A DNA stretch of 64,000 bases from Balamuthia mandrillaris (Eukaryota; Discosea; Longamoebia; Balamuthiidae). Position numbers and translations under genes: made by a program. The stretch lies in assembly GCA_031835245.1 (NCBI GenBank), contig JAVKOQ010000238.1:1-64000 (forward strand), given 5' to 3'. Below, piece by piece: positions 30,195 to 42,656 of this stretch. Below the pieces are notes generated by a model. It saw only the letters and a list, made by a program, of their open reading frames with translations, searched no databases and was not told where the DNA came from. Each line of letters begins with the position of its first letter. Position 1 is the first letter of the stretch.

Positions 30195-32381
30195 TCACAG
30201 CCATAAGGAGGTCCTCAGTAGTGTCCGGTTTGTTAGTGCACCACTGGACAGCTCGTTTCGGCAAGCCTTCATTCTTTTTCTTCCCTTTGCTTCTTCCTTA
30301 AGAAAGGCTGGAAGGAGTTTGCGAGCCACCTCGTCAGTTCGCTTCCCCCGAAAGGTGGCCTCTCTTTTGCTCTGCTCCAAGGGGTCACCTGATGGGATGA
30401 CGTCCACCAGGAGCCTGGCTCTAAAATGTGAACGAACAAAGTTGATCAAGTGGTAATCACTCTCGATACTCTCCTTCGAAATGTGGATGTAGCCTGGAAA
30501 GGTGTCACACACCACGAACACCTTTTCAGACTCCTCCCAGTGTGACAGCGGCAAGGAGAAGAAGCATTGGAGAGAAACGCCCAAGCCTAGGCTTGTGGCG
30601 GCGTCGTAGAGCAACGCATCAAAGCCTTTCAGCAGAACGGAAAGATTGGAGGCGTTCGCAAACTGCTCTGTAGAATAGGTGTGTTGATAGTGGAAGGCAA
30701 GGGTAACGCCGCGAGGAAAGAAATCCTTGTCCTCGAGGACGGCTTTGAGCTTCTTCTTCATCATGTCCATATCCAGCACTTGTTTGCTTCTACTCTCTCC
30801 TCCATCCGTTACGTGCAATCCGAACAAATCCCGGAAGCGAGGTGATGAGAGTAATAAACGGAGCATTGAACCCTCCTCCTGCTCCTCCTGCTCCTTCTCT
30901 TGCTCCTCCTGCTCCTCCTGCTCCTCCTGCTCCTGCTCCTGCTCCTCCTGCTCCTCCTCCCATTCTGTTTGTTCTTCTTGTTCTTCCTCCTTCTCCTCCT
31001 CCTCCTCCTCCTTCTGCTCCTCCTTCTCCTCCTCCTGCTCTTCCTCAAAGAAAGGTTAAACAAGAATTCAAGTTCATTCAAAGTATACAGACTCGTTGTT
31101 TGTATCTGCCAAGAGTGGCGAGTGTTGACTGGAGAGCAGAGAGTGGAGAGCGGAGAGCGGAGAGAGAGCAGAGAGCATAGACCGGAGAGCAGAGAGTGTA
31201 GACTGCTGGAGAGCGGAGAGCAGAGAGCAGAGAGCTTCCTCCTCCCATTCTGTTTGTTCTTCTTGTTCTTCCTCCTTCTCCTCCTCTTCCTCCTCTTCTT
31301 CCCATTCTTCTTCCCATTCTTCTTCGTTGCACTGGTCGGTGTAGAAGTTGTAAGTGAGTGTGATGCGGTGACGGGAAGGATTTCATGCAGGCAACTTGAA
31401 TAGAACGCCGCCCATTTCACGGTACATTCCGACTTGCCTAATTCCTGTTGCTCCTCGTCGTCTTGCTCTCTCTCTGCCCCCTTCTCCTCTTCTTCAGCGG
31501 GCTGCTGCTTCTGACCGGTCGTGGACAAGTCGAAAACCACTTGCGATGGGGCATGTCTCACAACGAGCTCTCCTCCCTGGAAGGATGTAGGAAGGCAGAC
31601 CACCAAAGATCCAAACATGTAATTCCCGCGAGGTGTGTCCACATGAGCTTTGAAGTGGCCACCAGTAGGGTAGATGTTTAGCTTGTACAGCACTGCTCGG
31701 ATATTCCCGTCGCTTGGGGACAAAGCCAGTATCCTCTTTATCTAAAACAAAAAAAGCGTCAGTAATAAGAAGAAGAACAAGAAGAACAAGAACAAGAACA
31801 AGAACATGAACAAGAATAAGAAGGAGAACGAGTAGATTACTTTGTCGAGGATATCATACATGAAAGTTGGTCAGAAAATGGGCGGGAGAGAGCTGTAGAG
31901 CACAACGATAACTTGGGTCCAATACCTCTGTGCTACCTTTGCCGAACGTGGCCGCCGAGCAACACTTCATCAGCTCTGCCAACGCCTCGCCTTCCACCTC
32001 CTCTACTTTACTCCTTCCTCTTCCCTCTTCCTTCGTTTCATCGTAAAGAGGAAATGACAAAAATCCCGATATGAACTTCTCTCCTCCTTCTGCTGCCGCT
32101 ACCTTTTTGTTGAAAGAAAGGCGCAGGGGATGGGCGAGTTCAGCAGTGCCGCCGCAGCAGAACAGAGAGCGCTCGTTGAAGGTCTTGGCCAGTCCTTTCA
32201 AGCCTGCCAGATGGATGATGCTGCGCAAAGCGGGACAGGAATGCACCAGCGCCAGCCACCGCTTGCTGGTCTGGCGCAAGCGAAGCTTGTCCTGCGGGTG
32301 AAGAAAGTCGATCATGCCGAGCTGAACCTCTGGCGGGAAGTCGTCGATGCTGAACGCTTGCGATGCTGCTCCTGTGGTCAT
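30195..32381 (-). CDS. F-box / 2OG-Fe(II) oxygenase fusion
   Basis: Exon 1 is 32381-31860 and exon 2 starts at 31741. A short intron at about 31085-31040 is likely. Residues about 12-50 are an F-box (FPPEVQLGMIDFLHPQDKL, then RQTSKRW), the adaptor that binds Skp1 in SCF ubiquitin ligases. After the junction comes a prolyl-4-hydroxylase-like oxygenase: HFKAHVDTPRG (iron-binding His and Asp), then GSLVVCLP, GGELVV and WAAFYSSCLHEILPVT with the distal iron-binding His, then HRITLTYNFY with the Arg that would bind 2-oxoglutarate. The reading frame changes between PVT and HRIT, so the copy as read is disrupted there. A Glu/Gln-rich region, duplicated and split by a minisatellite, follows, then about 220 residues of unrecognised C-terminal domain. 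The substrate is unknown. Confidence 0.75.
31120..31235 (-). repeat. Minisatellite inside the oxygenase gene
   Basis: GGAGAGCAGAGAG-type units with GACTGGAGAG and GTAGACTG words. It is the reverse complement of the array at 19225-19400. On both sides lie near-copies of the same Glu-rich coding block (31228-31290 and about 30953-31010, each containing CCCATTCTGTTTGTTCTTC on the + strand). Confidence 0.8.
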
Positions 32382-32619
32382 TGTTGTTCGGTCTGGGTCA
32401 CACGATGGCCTGCTTGCTTTCTTCTTCCTCTACGATTCCGCTACGTTTCTGCTACGCTTTTCTGAATGAATGAACAAAAAAAAAAAAGTGGATTTGATTT
32501 TCTAAATTGAAAAAAAAAGATAAACAAACAAAAAAAAAAGTGATTGAGAAGGACCACGAAAAAGGTTCCCTTCTGTGGAGGGGAGGGCGCGCTTCTTTCT
32601 CTCCGAGGCCAAGGTTCTT

Positions 32620-32786
32620 TCAGAGGTCCTCCCTGAGGCATGGTCTAACGAGCTCGTTCCAGTAGGGTGCCACGCCGAAGCAGCCTGGTGCTTGCTTCAC
32701 TGTCTCCAAATAGTGATGATACACCTTTTGTTTTTTGTTCCGTTGCAATGAGTATCAGAGCGAAGAGAGAGAGAGAGAGAGAGAGA

Positions 32787-32841
<55 letters not shown>

Positions 32842-33174
32842 GAAAACAAAGGGAAGCAAGAAGGGAGGAAAAAAGGTACATCGCCATCATAACGGCCCAA
32901 AGGCGAGTTAAGAATGTAGTCGGGCAGTCTGAAGGCATCAACGAGGGGCACGGCCTGGGGTCTCAGCTCGCGCAAAAGCGTTCGCAGCCTTTGAGAGATC
33001 ATCTCGACGTGTGACTGTTGCATGTAACCGTCCTGAAGGTAGACAGCGATGGTCTTTTGCATGCGAGACAGGGCAAACAACTCGAACAACTGATGAAGGA
33101 CGCCACGGAGGCTCGCTGCAGTTGTTTATAAAAGAAGCAATTAGCGAATAGAGAAACACAGAAAAAGAGAGTTA

Positions 33175-33207
<33 letters not shown>

Positions 33208-34801
33208 GAGCACACCATCTTGAACATCCTGAATGCCAGTGAGGAAGGCATTAGTGATCCAGAGGAAGCTGTGGTACTCGGCGGCTTGCACCAAGTCCGT
33301 AAGGCACTCATTCCAGGCCTCTCCTGGCTTCTTGCCGTTTTGCATTTCCTGTTGCATAAGCCTGGCGGCATGCGCTACCTTCACGCAAGCAGCCCGCTCC
33401 ATGGCCTCCATTATGAGTTCTGTCTGGCTGAAGTCTATTTTCATAACAAACAATACAAAATTAGTAAAGAATAAAGCTTCTCATGGACGTATTTACCATC
33501 GACAGTGGCAGCGGAACACCTCTCGCGCGAGAGAATGGACTGAATGCGTTGCAGGTAGGATACAGAGCCAACGAGCTCTTGTCCTTGCATGGCTTTGCGC
33601 AAGGACTTGACCAAATATCGAGCGGTTTGCAGCAGCATCACTGTGTTGTCTCCTTCCTATTATTGACCAGAAATGAGAGTAAGCATTATAAAACTGCTAG
33701 TGGGGAAATGAGAAACGAAAGAAAAGTACCCAAGTGCAGTTAATGGCGAAGTCAGAAACTAGCGTTGGCAGCGCGGAATAGGCAGAGTATCCATGGCCTC
33801 CCATACATTGCCTTGCGGTCTCTATAGCTCCATGCACAAACCTGAGCAGCAATGAAATACCAAAACATAAGCAAAAATGAGAGAAATAACAAACAAGCTA
33901 CAGTGAAAAAAAAAGAGAGAGACAAAGAAAGAACAGGAGCTGAAAAAATAAATAAAACAGAAAACACTACCAAGTGCAACAAGCTTTAAGACCAGAGCTG
34001 CTAGCGTGCAAATCAGGCAACCCGCTTATATCACCTTCAGCAAGCCTGGCCTGAAGATCCGCATTTTTCTTCGATAGCATTCTCTCAGTAAGAATCCAAG
34101 CGTACAGACCCGCCAAAGGCTCCAACAAACGAACTTGATGAGTCTTGTAGTCAAGAATAGGCACTTCCGGTCCTCCTTTCTTCACCTCAAATTGCTTGCG
34201 GATGGCGCTGTAACGGATTGCGATGGTGAGAGCCTTCTCCAAGTTCAAGTTAGCGTTGTTGATGAGACTGATCCTTCCTCCCAACAAGGCACCATACGCC
34301 AATTGGGCCTTTGGAGGTTTGATGTATTCTCCCTATTTTTATTGTTTGTTGAGTGGTTGTTTGACTTTGCCAGTGTGAAGCGGTGAGAAAAACAAACCTG
34401 AGGAGTGACCTTGGCCCACTTCATCAACATGTTGGTTCTTGGAACACGCACGTTGTGGAATTGGACAAAGCCGTTGTCAATTCCGTCCATGCCCATCTTC
34501 TTGCCACAGTCACCAACGGTGATGTCTGGGAAAGTATGGTTTGCACGGGTTAGTTGATCATATACAAAGAAAAAAGAGAAACAGGAAAACAGCAGTAAGA
34601 AAACGAACTAGGCTTAAGCGAGCCGTCGATGTTACGAAGGGGAACCACGAAGGAATGAACGCCATAGTCCTTTCCATCAATGATAAGCCTAGCAAAAGCA
34701 ATAGTGTGAGTTGCCAGGTGAGCAGCTCCTGTATGTTTTGAGAAAAGAGAAAATAGGTAAGAGATATGGTAGAAGAGAAGAAAGAGTAATATTGATCAAT
34801 G

Positions 34802-34848
<47 letters not shown>

Positions 34849-35638
34849 GCAAAGGGACATGAAAGTAACCTCCAATCCACCACTTGGTGGCGGTGATAGT
34901 GGGAGTATTGATGACAAACTCATCGGTGGCCTTGTCAAAGACAGCGGTAGTCTCAAAGTGGCGAATGGCGCTTCCGTGGCCCATTTCAGTCATAGAGAAA
35001 CAGCCGATGATGCGCAGGTTTTGAACGTCCTCCAACCAGCGAGCGCGTTGCTCTTTGGTTCCTTGTCCGGAGATGGCGCCGCCAAAGAGAACAGCATGTA
35101 CGCCCAAACGAATGCCAAAGCTTGGATCGTACAAGGCTGATCGTTTAACCAGCAAAAAAACAGAACAAATTTAGCAAGAGCGAGAGAGAGCGAGAGAGAA
35201 GAAAGAGAGGACGAGAGAGACGAGAGAAGCAAACAAGTGAGACCAAAGTAAAAAGAACAAACCAATAGAGTCCCAAAGAATCTTAGCTTTGAGGAGATCA
35301 TTCGTTTTGACCTCGACATAACGCTTCATCTTCCTCATGACACGCTCACGAGCTTCCGGGCGAGTGCGATCGTAAAAGCCTTTGTCAAGGAGGATCTCAT
35401 CGTGCTCCAGCAGCTTGTTCATCTCATCCTTCACGGCAGTGATCTCGGCTCCGCCGTTGAGAAAGTGGGTCATGGACAGCACATCGAAGCGGGCGCTATT
35501 TCTCTCCTGCTCCAAGATGGCGCGCCCGTCGTGAGTGTCCAACAAGGCCGCAGCGGAGGAGCTCGTGGGAGAAGGCTGCAAATGCCCCGCCACCGTTCCT
35601 AACCTCTGCAATGCCGCCCTGGCACCTCTTCCCTCCAT
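32620..35638 (-). CDS. Acyl-CoA oxidase with N-terminal PTS2
   Basis: Ten exons (35638-35263, 35136-34870, 34728-34609, 34525-34398, 34332-33971, 33841-33730, 33656-33497, 33434-33216, 33115-32880, 32724-32620) are in phase throughout and give 694 residues, normal for the family. The flavin/substrate region includes [20 protein letters not shown] and [13 protein letters not shown]. The family signature [20 protein letters not shown] is intact across the exon 6-7 junction. The enzyme performs the first, H2O2-producing step of peroxisomal beta-oxidation (family knowledge). The N-terminus contains RLGTVAGHL, an exact match to the PTS2 pattern R-L-x5-H-L. The C-terminus, CLREDL, is not a PTS1. 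Import by the PTS2 receptor pathway is inferred. Confidence 0.93.
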
Positions 35639-36054
35639 GTTCTCTCTACTCTTTTTTTAAAAGTTCAACGAAAAAAATAAAATAAATAAAACAAAGCGCT
35701 TTGCTTTGCACCGCAACTAATAAAAAAAAAAGAAACAAATGTTCCTCTGCTCGCCGTTGCAGGAGACCAATCGAGGTCGCGACTTTTTTGCAGAGAGAAA
35801 GAGAAGGAGTTACACCTGGAGGGTCATTATTATTTATTATCCTCCGCGGGGTTATTTAAAAAAGGTTAATTGTCCGTGATCAGGTCACAAGATCTGTACA
35901 AATTTTCCTTTTATAGATAATAAACACGCCGATTGCTGACGTCAGGTTGGTTATGTGACGGGAAAAAGGAAATGGGCGTCCCTTCGCGAAAGAAGGAAAA
36001 GACAAATATTTTTCAGTCGTTTTTCGCGGGCTCTCGCGTGGGATTTTTTTTTTT
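35639..36054. other. Intergenic
   Basis: A gap between the acyl-CoA oxidase start and the 3' end of the MICAL-fusion gene. It contains A-rich runs and one short GC-rich stretch near 35755-35800. No motif is supported. Confidence 0.5.
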
Positions 36055-37378
36055 TTAATGGAAGTGACCGAGCGTGTTCTTCTTGTAACGGGTCTTGGGG
36101 TCAATCGTGTGCAGACCAAAGTTGCCGACCAAGTCCTCAGGGGAGCTGTTCATCATGACCTTAAAGTCGCTCAGCCATGCGTTCTCCATCTTCTTCAGTT
36201 GTGCGGCCGATACTTGATCACCTCTTTCTCCAAACATTCCTGATTAAAGTAAGCCGATGAGAAAAAAGAGAAAGAGCGAGAAAGAACGAGAAATGAATAC
36301 CTTTGATCATCCAAGCAGAATCAAGAGCACCGAGAATAGCCCTATTTACACCGGTGCCGAGAGGCCAGAAGGGTTCTATGAGGGCATCACCCACTAAAGC
36401 CACATATAGGCATCTTCTCTCCTCCTCCCCAACGATTTGATATGGCCTAGAAATGAAAGAAGATAAAAGTTAACAGCTGAAAAAGAAAAGGAAACACACA
36501 GGCATTAAACAAAAGATCATGTAAAATAGAAAGAGCACTTACTTGGTGGCTTGTTGCTTCTTGGAGAAGTCAAATATGGCAACATCGTTGAGGCCGTTTG
36601 GATTCACCGCAAACTCGCAGTGACTTGGAAGCTTGATGTGAGTCGCAACGTCCCTCACGTAGAGCTCCAGAGCGCTCCTATCTACATTATCGCGGGCCAA
36701 CAAGCGAGTAATCTCTTTTTCGTTCTCCTTAAAGACTTTTCTGTCCACCAGACTGATATCACAGATTTTGTTAGAAAGACAGAGCAAGAAATCAGTAATT
36801 GTAGCCACAAAGAAGGAGAAGGGGAAGGAACGAACCTTTGAGTTTTGGCCGTCATCACAAAGTAATGCGTTTCTCCCCGATAATACACCAAGTTCTCCAA
36901 CTCTATGTTATAATTCTGCTTCAGCTCGTTAAAGAAGCCCTGGTTGTACACCGCCAACAAGCCAAACTCTCTGATGCGTCTCTCCTCCTTCGTTTGCGTG
37001 TTCTTAAAATTGGCAGTAATGCCAATGGCCCTTCCTCCTTGCAACACCTTCCTGGTAAAGCCCATCTCTCTGGCCACGACAGAGTTCTCTCCGTCGGCAC
37101 CGATCAGAATGTCGCAAAGAAGATCATCCGGCTGAAAGTCGTTGAAGAGCTGTTTGTCAGTTGGAACGGGAGAGGCTTCCACTCGCCAGTGGAACTCGCG
37201 TGGAGAGGGATTGCAGACAACAACTTTTCCAGAGCTGCCGAGGTGGTGCACTTTGAAGAAGGCGGTGGCTGCAAGGAACCTGATGCCGAGAAGCAATGCG
37301 ATTTTGAGCAATACACCTTGGAGTGTGCGAATGGCAATATGACTTTTTGACATGAAAAGAAATCGAATAAGTATTAAT

Positions 37379-37439
<61 letters not shown>

Positions 37440-40129
37440 AATGCCTCCAACACAAAACTTTGGGTAAAAGAATTTTGTTCCAATGTTTTTGAGGTCCCTG
37501 TTTGGCAAAGGTAAAGCATTAGAAGTGGAACGGAGGAAAAGTTAAAAAATCATTATAATTATACCGGATGGATGAATGCCAAATGTGTACTAAGTTATTT
37601 CTGGAAAACTCGGTTCTTTTTTCCAGCACTGTCACTCTGGCGCCCAACAAACATAACTAAAAAGAGCGGAAAAAGATTAAAGAAATGGGAAAATGTTATA
37701 AAATAGAGTTGCATTACCTCAATGGCAGAACGAAGTCCACCAGGTCCTGAACCTACTACAACTGCTCTTGGAGGATTGTTTTCGAAACCTGTTCTGTATT
37801 CCACCTATTTTCTCATATGTAAACAAAAAAAAAGCAAGAGAGAGAGAGAGAGAGAGAGAGAAGAAAAATGTTACCTGATTCTTTCTGTGTTCCAAAAGTT
37901 GCCAAAGAACTTCTGAATTTACAAGTGTGATCTTCTTTCGTATGTGATCCATTACACTTAAGCCCATGGCATTGCTCTCCAACCCACAAGCAAGCTTCAG
38001 CTCGGTGAAAGTGCACAAAATGTCTTCCAGCTCTGTTGCATTCTGAAATTCTTCAAAGATGGTATCTGGTTTGCGTCCTGAAGGAGAGAAAAACAACATA
38101 ACACAAAATCAGTATAATCTAACAGTGAAAAGACTGAAGAAGAAGGAAGAAAAGAATATTTACCAGAGGGTAACGCGGGAGATGATTTTTTGATATTTGC
38201 TGTTGGAGCTTTTGTCTCCGTGGTGGGTACTGCTGTTGTTTGTTCCTTCTTCTTTTCCTTTCTATCCTTCTTTGTCTTCTTTTCCTTCTTTTCCTTCCTT
38301 TCCTTCTTTTTTTCCTTCTTGTCTTTGCGCTTTCCTAATATTTTCAAAACAAGCAAAACTCACGCGTTAATAGAGCGAAGAAGATTGATGAGAAAGCAGA
38401 GAGGAGAGAGAGAAAGAGAAACCATCTTTGGCAAGAGCAGGTGATCTGGTATCAAATAGCTCCTCATAAGCACTAAGGAATTGGTTTGTGTCCAATTTGG
38501 CAGTGGATTGGCCATGTGCCTGCTGAAAGATCTTTTGGGCCAGCTTTTTGACATTTGGTCCGAGTTCTTCTCGCAGTTGGTAAAACTCGTCAATATCAAT
38601 CAGCTCATCGCCGCCTTTGTTTCGTGTGTACTCCTCAAATTTTTTCAATCCTTCTTCAATCTGTTCCACCGTCATTCCTTTTAATGAAAAAGGTTTCCGT
38701 TCATATGGTAAGATACTAGCAGAAAATATGAGAGGAGAAGTAAATACGAACCAGGAAACTCTACAGTTAGAAGTAGGGCCGTTTGTCTGCGTTCGTTGCT
38801 GAACATTTCATTATATACGCGCAAAAACTGAGTCTTGTCTATCTTGCCTCGCTTCGCTGAATCAACATGACTGAATGCCAGTTCCAACAAACGCTGAAAC
38901 ATCGGACCACCGGCAAACCGATCCGCACCTTTGATTCACTTGTAAGAAATTATTATAAAGATACAAAAGCAAAGAGAGGCTGTACCGATAACACGTTGCA
39001 TCAAACGCAGGTACTGTGCTTTGCCAAGGAATCCAGTTTTGTTGATGTCCCATTTCTCGAACAGGTCAACAGCCGTCTGGATACGTTCAATACCCATATC
39101 CGGGAATTGCTTGCTGAGGCTAACAACGGCATCGTCGTAGATTGGCCCAGCCTCCTCCTCTTTGGCGACTTGCTTGGGCTCATCGTCCTCTTCCTTTTGC
39201 TTGTCTTTATCCTCTGATCTGCGCAGGAATATCGCAGAACCTCCGCCTGAAAGCTTGCTTCCTCCAAAGACAGCTGCTGCTGCAAGAACAGAGTTCTTTG
39301 GGCGCAAAGTTTGAACGGCCCTGTCTCCATCAAGACTCTCCTTGCTTGAAACCGGGCCTACGGTTGGTCTTCTGGCGATCACCGATCCTGCTCCAGAGAA
39401 CTGCGGTAATGCTCCTCGAGGAGAGGGCAATGTACTGGATTGCTCCTTGGAGAGGGTGGGGGGCGATGGGTTGGCCATCACCGCTCTTGGAGACACTGAA
39501 GTAGTGGCCGTGGTAGTAATAGAGGTAGTTGTAGTATCTGATGATGTTGCCTTGTTGTTAGCAGCATCGTCGGTGGCCCCACCGCTCTGTTTGTTTTCAA
39601 GCCATACCTAAAGTTCAAGAAAGGTTGGTTTTTTTCACCCAAGTCAGGTTTAGTTCAGAGAATCGCCAGGTTGCTTTCTTGCCCTTTTTAGGAAAGTAAA
39701 GTTTAACAAGGGATAACTTACCTCTTCGGGCTTTTTCTGTCCAAATCCACCTGCATAGTTGCCCTTGAGCTGGAAGAGTTGCTTGAAGTGAGGTTTGCAA
39801 TAGAGTTTGCCTTTATGAAGAACAGAACATCTTGTTAGTCCAGCATACAGCCAAGGAAAAAGGAGCAAAAGGAAGGAAAGAAAGATACCTTGAAGGGAGG
39901 CATAATTGCCAGGTTTGAGGACATTGTTGCAATGACTACAGCGGAAGCAGGACTTGTGGTAAGGCATATTCTCTACAGTAATCTTCTCGGTTAGGTAGAC
40001 TCTCTTGCCGCAAGTGGTACACTTGTCTACTTTCACTGCAAACTTTGGCGCTCCTCTGATGTTTGGCAGTAGGTAAGTTTGCATTAAGAAAAGACAATGG
40101 GAAGAGGCGAAAGAGAGAAGCGAACGAGA

Positions 40130-40191
<62 letters not shown>

Positions 40192-41417
40192 TGAAGAAAG
40201 CATGATGCATACGATCGAGGTGAAATGGATTGGTCGTCGGTGGGCGTGGGAGATGGCTGATTGAAGATCGCACTGCGAACAGCAATTGTACTGCCTGTGT
40301 CCTCTTGAGATCGTTGCCGTTGCCTCTCTTTCTCTTTCTCGAGTTCGCGCTGTTTTTCTGCTGCAGCTTCTTCTCTCTTCTTTCTTTCTTGTTCTTCTTT
40401 TTCTCTTTTTTCTCTCTCCTCTTTTTGCTTTCGTTCCTGTTGTTCTCGCTCGAGTTTCTCTTTCTCAGCTTTAGCAAGCTTTTGCTTTTCTATTTCCTTT
40501 TGTTTCTCCTCTTGTTCTCTTGCCCTCTCCTTTTCTCTTTCCCTTTCTTTCTCTTTTTGTTTCTCGAGTTCTCTTTGCCTCTCAAGTTCTTTTTTCCGTT
40601 TCTCTTCTTCCTCCTTTGCCTTCTGCCTTTCTTTTTCTCTTTCTTTTTCCAATCTCGCCCTTTCTTCTTGTCTTTCTTTTTCTTCCCTTTCGAGTCTCTC
40701 TTTTTTACGTTGCTCCTCTTTGGCTTTATCTCTGGCTTCTTGTTCCTTTTGTCGTTCTTGCTCAAACTGTCTTTGCTTTTCTTTTTGTTTCTCGATTAGT
40801 CGTTGACGCTCTTCTTCTTCCCTTTGCCGCCTTTCATTTTCTCGTTCTGCTTCTTCTTTTTTCGCTTGTTCCAATTCTTGTTGCCTTCTTTCTTCCGCTT
40901 CTTTGCGCGACTGTTCTCGTTCCTGTTGCAACTGTTTTTCTTTCTGTCTTTCCCTCTCCCTTTCGAGCTCTTTTTCTTTTTCTTCTTTAATGGCGGCTTC
41001 CTTTCTTTGCCGTTCTCGTTCTCTTTCTCTTTCTTGTTCTTTCTCTCTTTCTTGTTCCTCCTCATCTCGACGTTGCTTTTCCAGTTCTTCTAATCTCTTC
41101 CTTGCTTCATCTTCATCTGCGTTTGCTACGCTTCCTGCTTTTTCTGCTTTCAACGCAGCTCTTGTCTTCTTCTTTTTGGAGTCAGGTGCTGGCTCTTGCT
41201 CTAGAGATTGCACTACAACCTCTTTTTCTTTCTCCTTCTCTTTGCTGATGGCATCTGCTTGTGCTGGAGGCTTCTTGACAGGTGGCATTGTCACACCAGT
41301 ACCTCGCCTTGGAGGTCGGTATGTGTCTCTTGAAGGATTAACGCACGGCCAATCCTTATAATCTGCATCACGTTTGTTAGCGCGTTAGTCATTGCCCTGT
41401 TCAGACAGAGGAAGGGC

Positions 41418-41459
<42 letters not shown>

Positions 41460-42300
41460 CAAAGAAACATGAAATAAAATATGATATGTTTAGTTACCCA
41501 TTTCCCAAAGGGACTCATCGGACCAATCCACAAATTGCTCCCTGAAATAAATGGTCTCTGCTCCGTCAATAATCCAAGAGATATCGCTTTCTTGCAAATG
41601 AAGTTCCTGTCGAAGGTCCTTTTTTATTGATCTGTTAGTACATTTCATTGAACTTCAAAAAGCAAAAACAAAAACGTTTTACCTCAGCTTTTTGCAAAGC
41701 GCGAGACCTTTGAGAACTTTGCGATTCTTTGCCGCACCACAAAAATATAGTGCTACCGCAGTGCAGCACATAGGCATGATTGCTGTTTAACATCACACCC
41801 AAGAAATCGCTCTCAGAGCCATCTATAGTATCCAAGCCTTTCTCTCCCGAAAATCTATTGTGTCGTCAAAGATCAATAGAACAGAAATTGATTTGTCTGG
41901 TTAAAAATACTCACTTGAACAGCGTTTTGTTATCGTTCCAGTGTTGTTCCCAGAAAGCGTCATCTCCACCTTCTTCTGCCGTCTGAATGTCATTGTTTCC
42001 TCCAAGAACTTCCCAAAAGTCTTTGTCGTCGTGTTCTTTCGATTTATAAAGATAGGAAAAAACGAAATAAGATAAACATTTAAAAAAGAATAGATAAATC
42101 CGAGTTTTCCGCTACGTACCATTTATCAAAATAACAGGAACTCCTCCCAATTCTTCAGCAGCCAAAGCTTTTCCTGTATAGAGTGCTTTGGCACGTTCCC
42201 TTTCATTGGACAATGGGCCAAACCACACAAACAATTTCCGGCCAATGTCAAGAATAAAGCTGTCTCCCTCGTTTAGAGAAGAACATTTGGCTTCCATCTA

Positions 42301-42340
<40 letters not shown>

Positions 42341-42625
42341 AACAAAAGAGATTAAAAGGTTGGAATAACCAAACAAGCAACTCCACAAAAAAAAAAAAAA
42401 AAAAACAAAAAACAAAAACTAATCGAAAATGTAAAATAAGGACCAAACCATTTGCATTCTTATGTTATGTTTGCCTTTAAATCGGAAGAGTTGGTTCTTA
42501 TACCCTTCAACGAAGAAGCCTTCTTCCACGTATTGTGTTGATTGTTCATATACGGGAGCAGGCGGCTCCTCTCTTACAATCTCATGGATTGGGTTTGCTT
42601 TGGGATCTAAAGAAAAAATCATAAG

Positions 42626-42656
<31 letters not shown>

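Noticed and set aside
36055-39607. A separate MICAL gene starting near 39.5 kb or 37.8 kb
   Set aside because: The LIM exons, linker, EF-hand-like exons and FAD exons join in phase with no stop, and no in-frame start with an upstream stop or promoter-like gap separates them; kept as the main alternative to test.
40230-41361. Phe/Ser/Leu-rich genes on the plus strand opposite the coiled coil
   Set aside because: Antisense shadow of the Glu/Lys/Arg coiled-coil exon of the MICAL-fusion gene.
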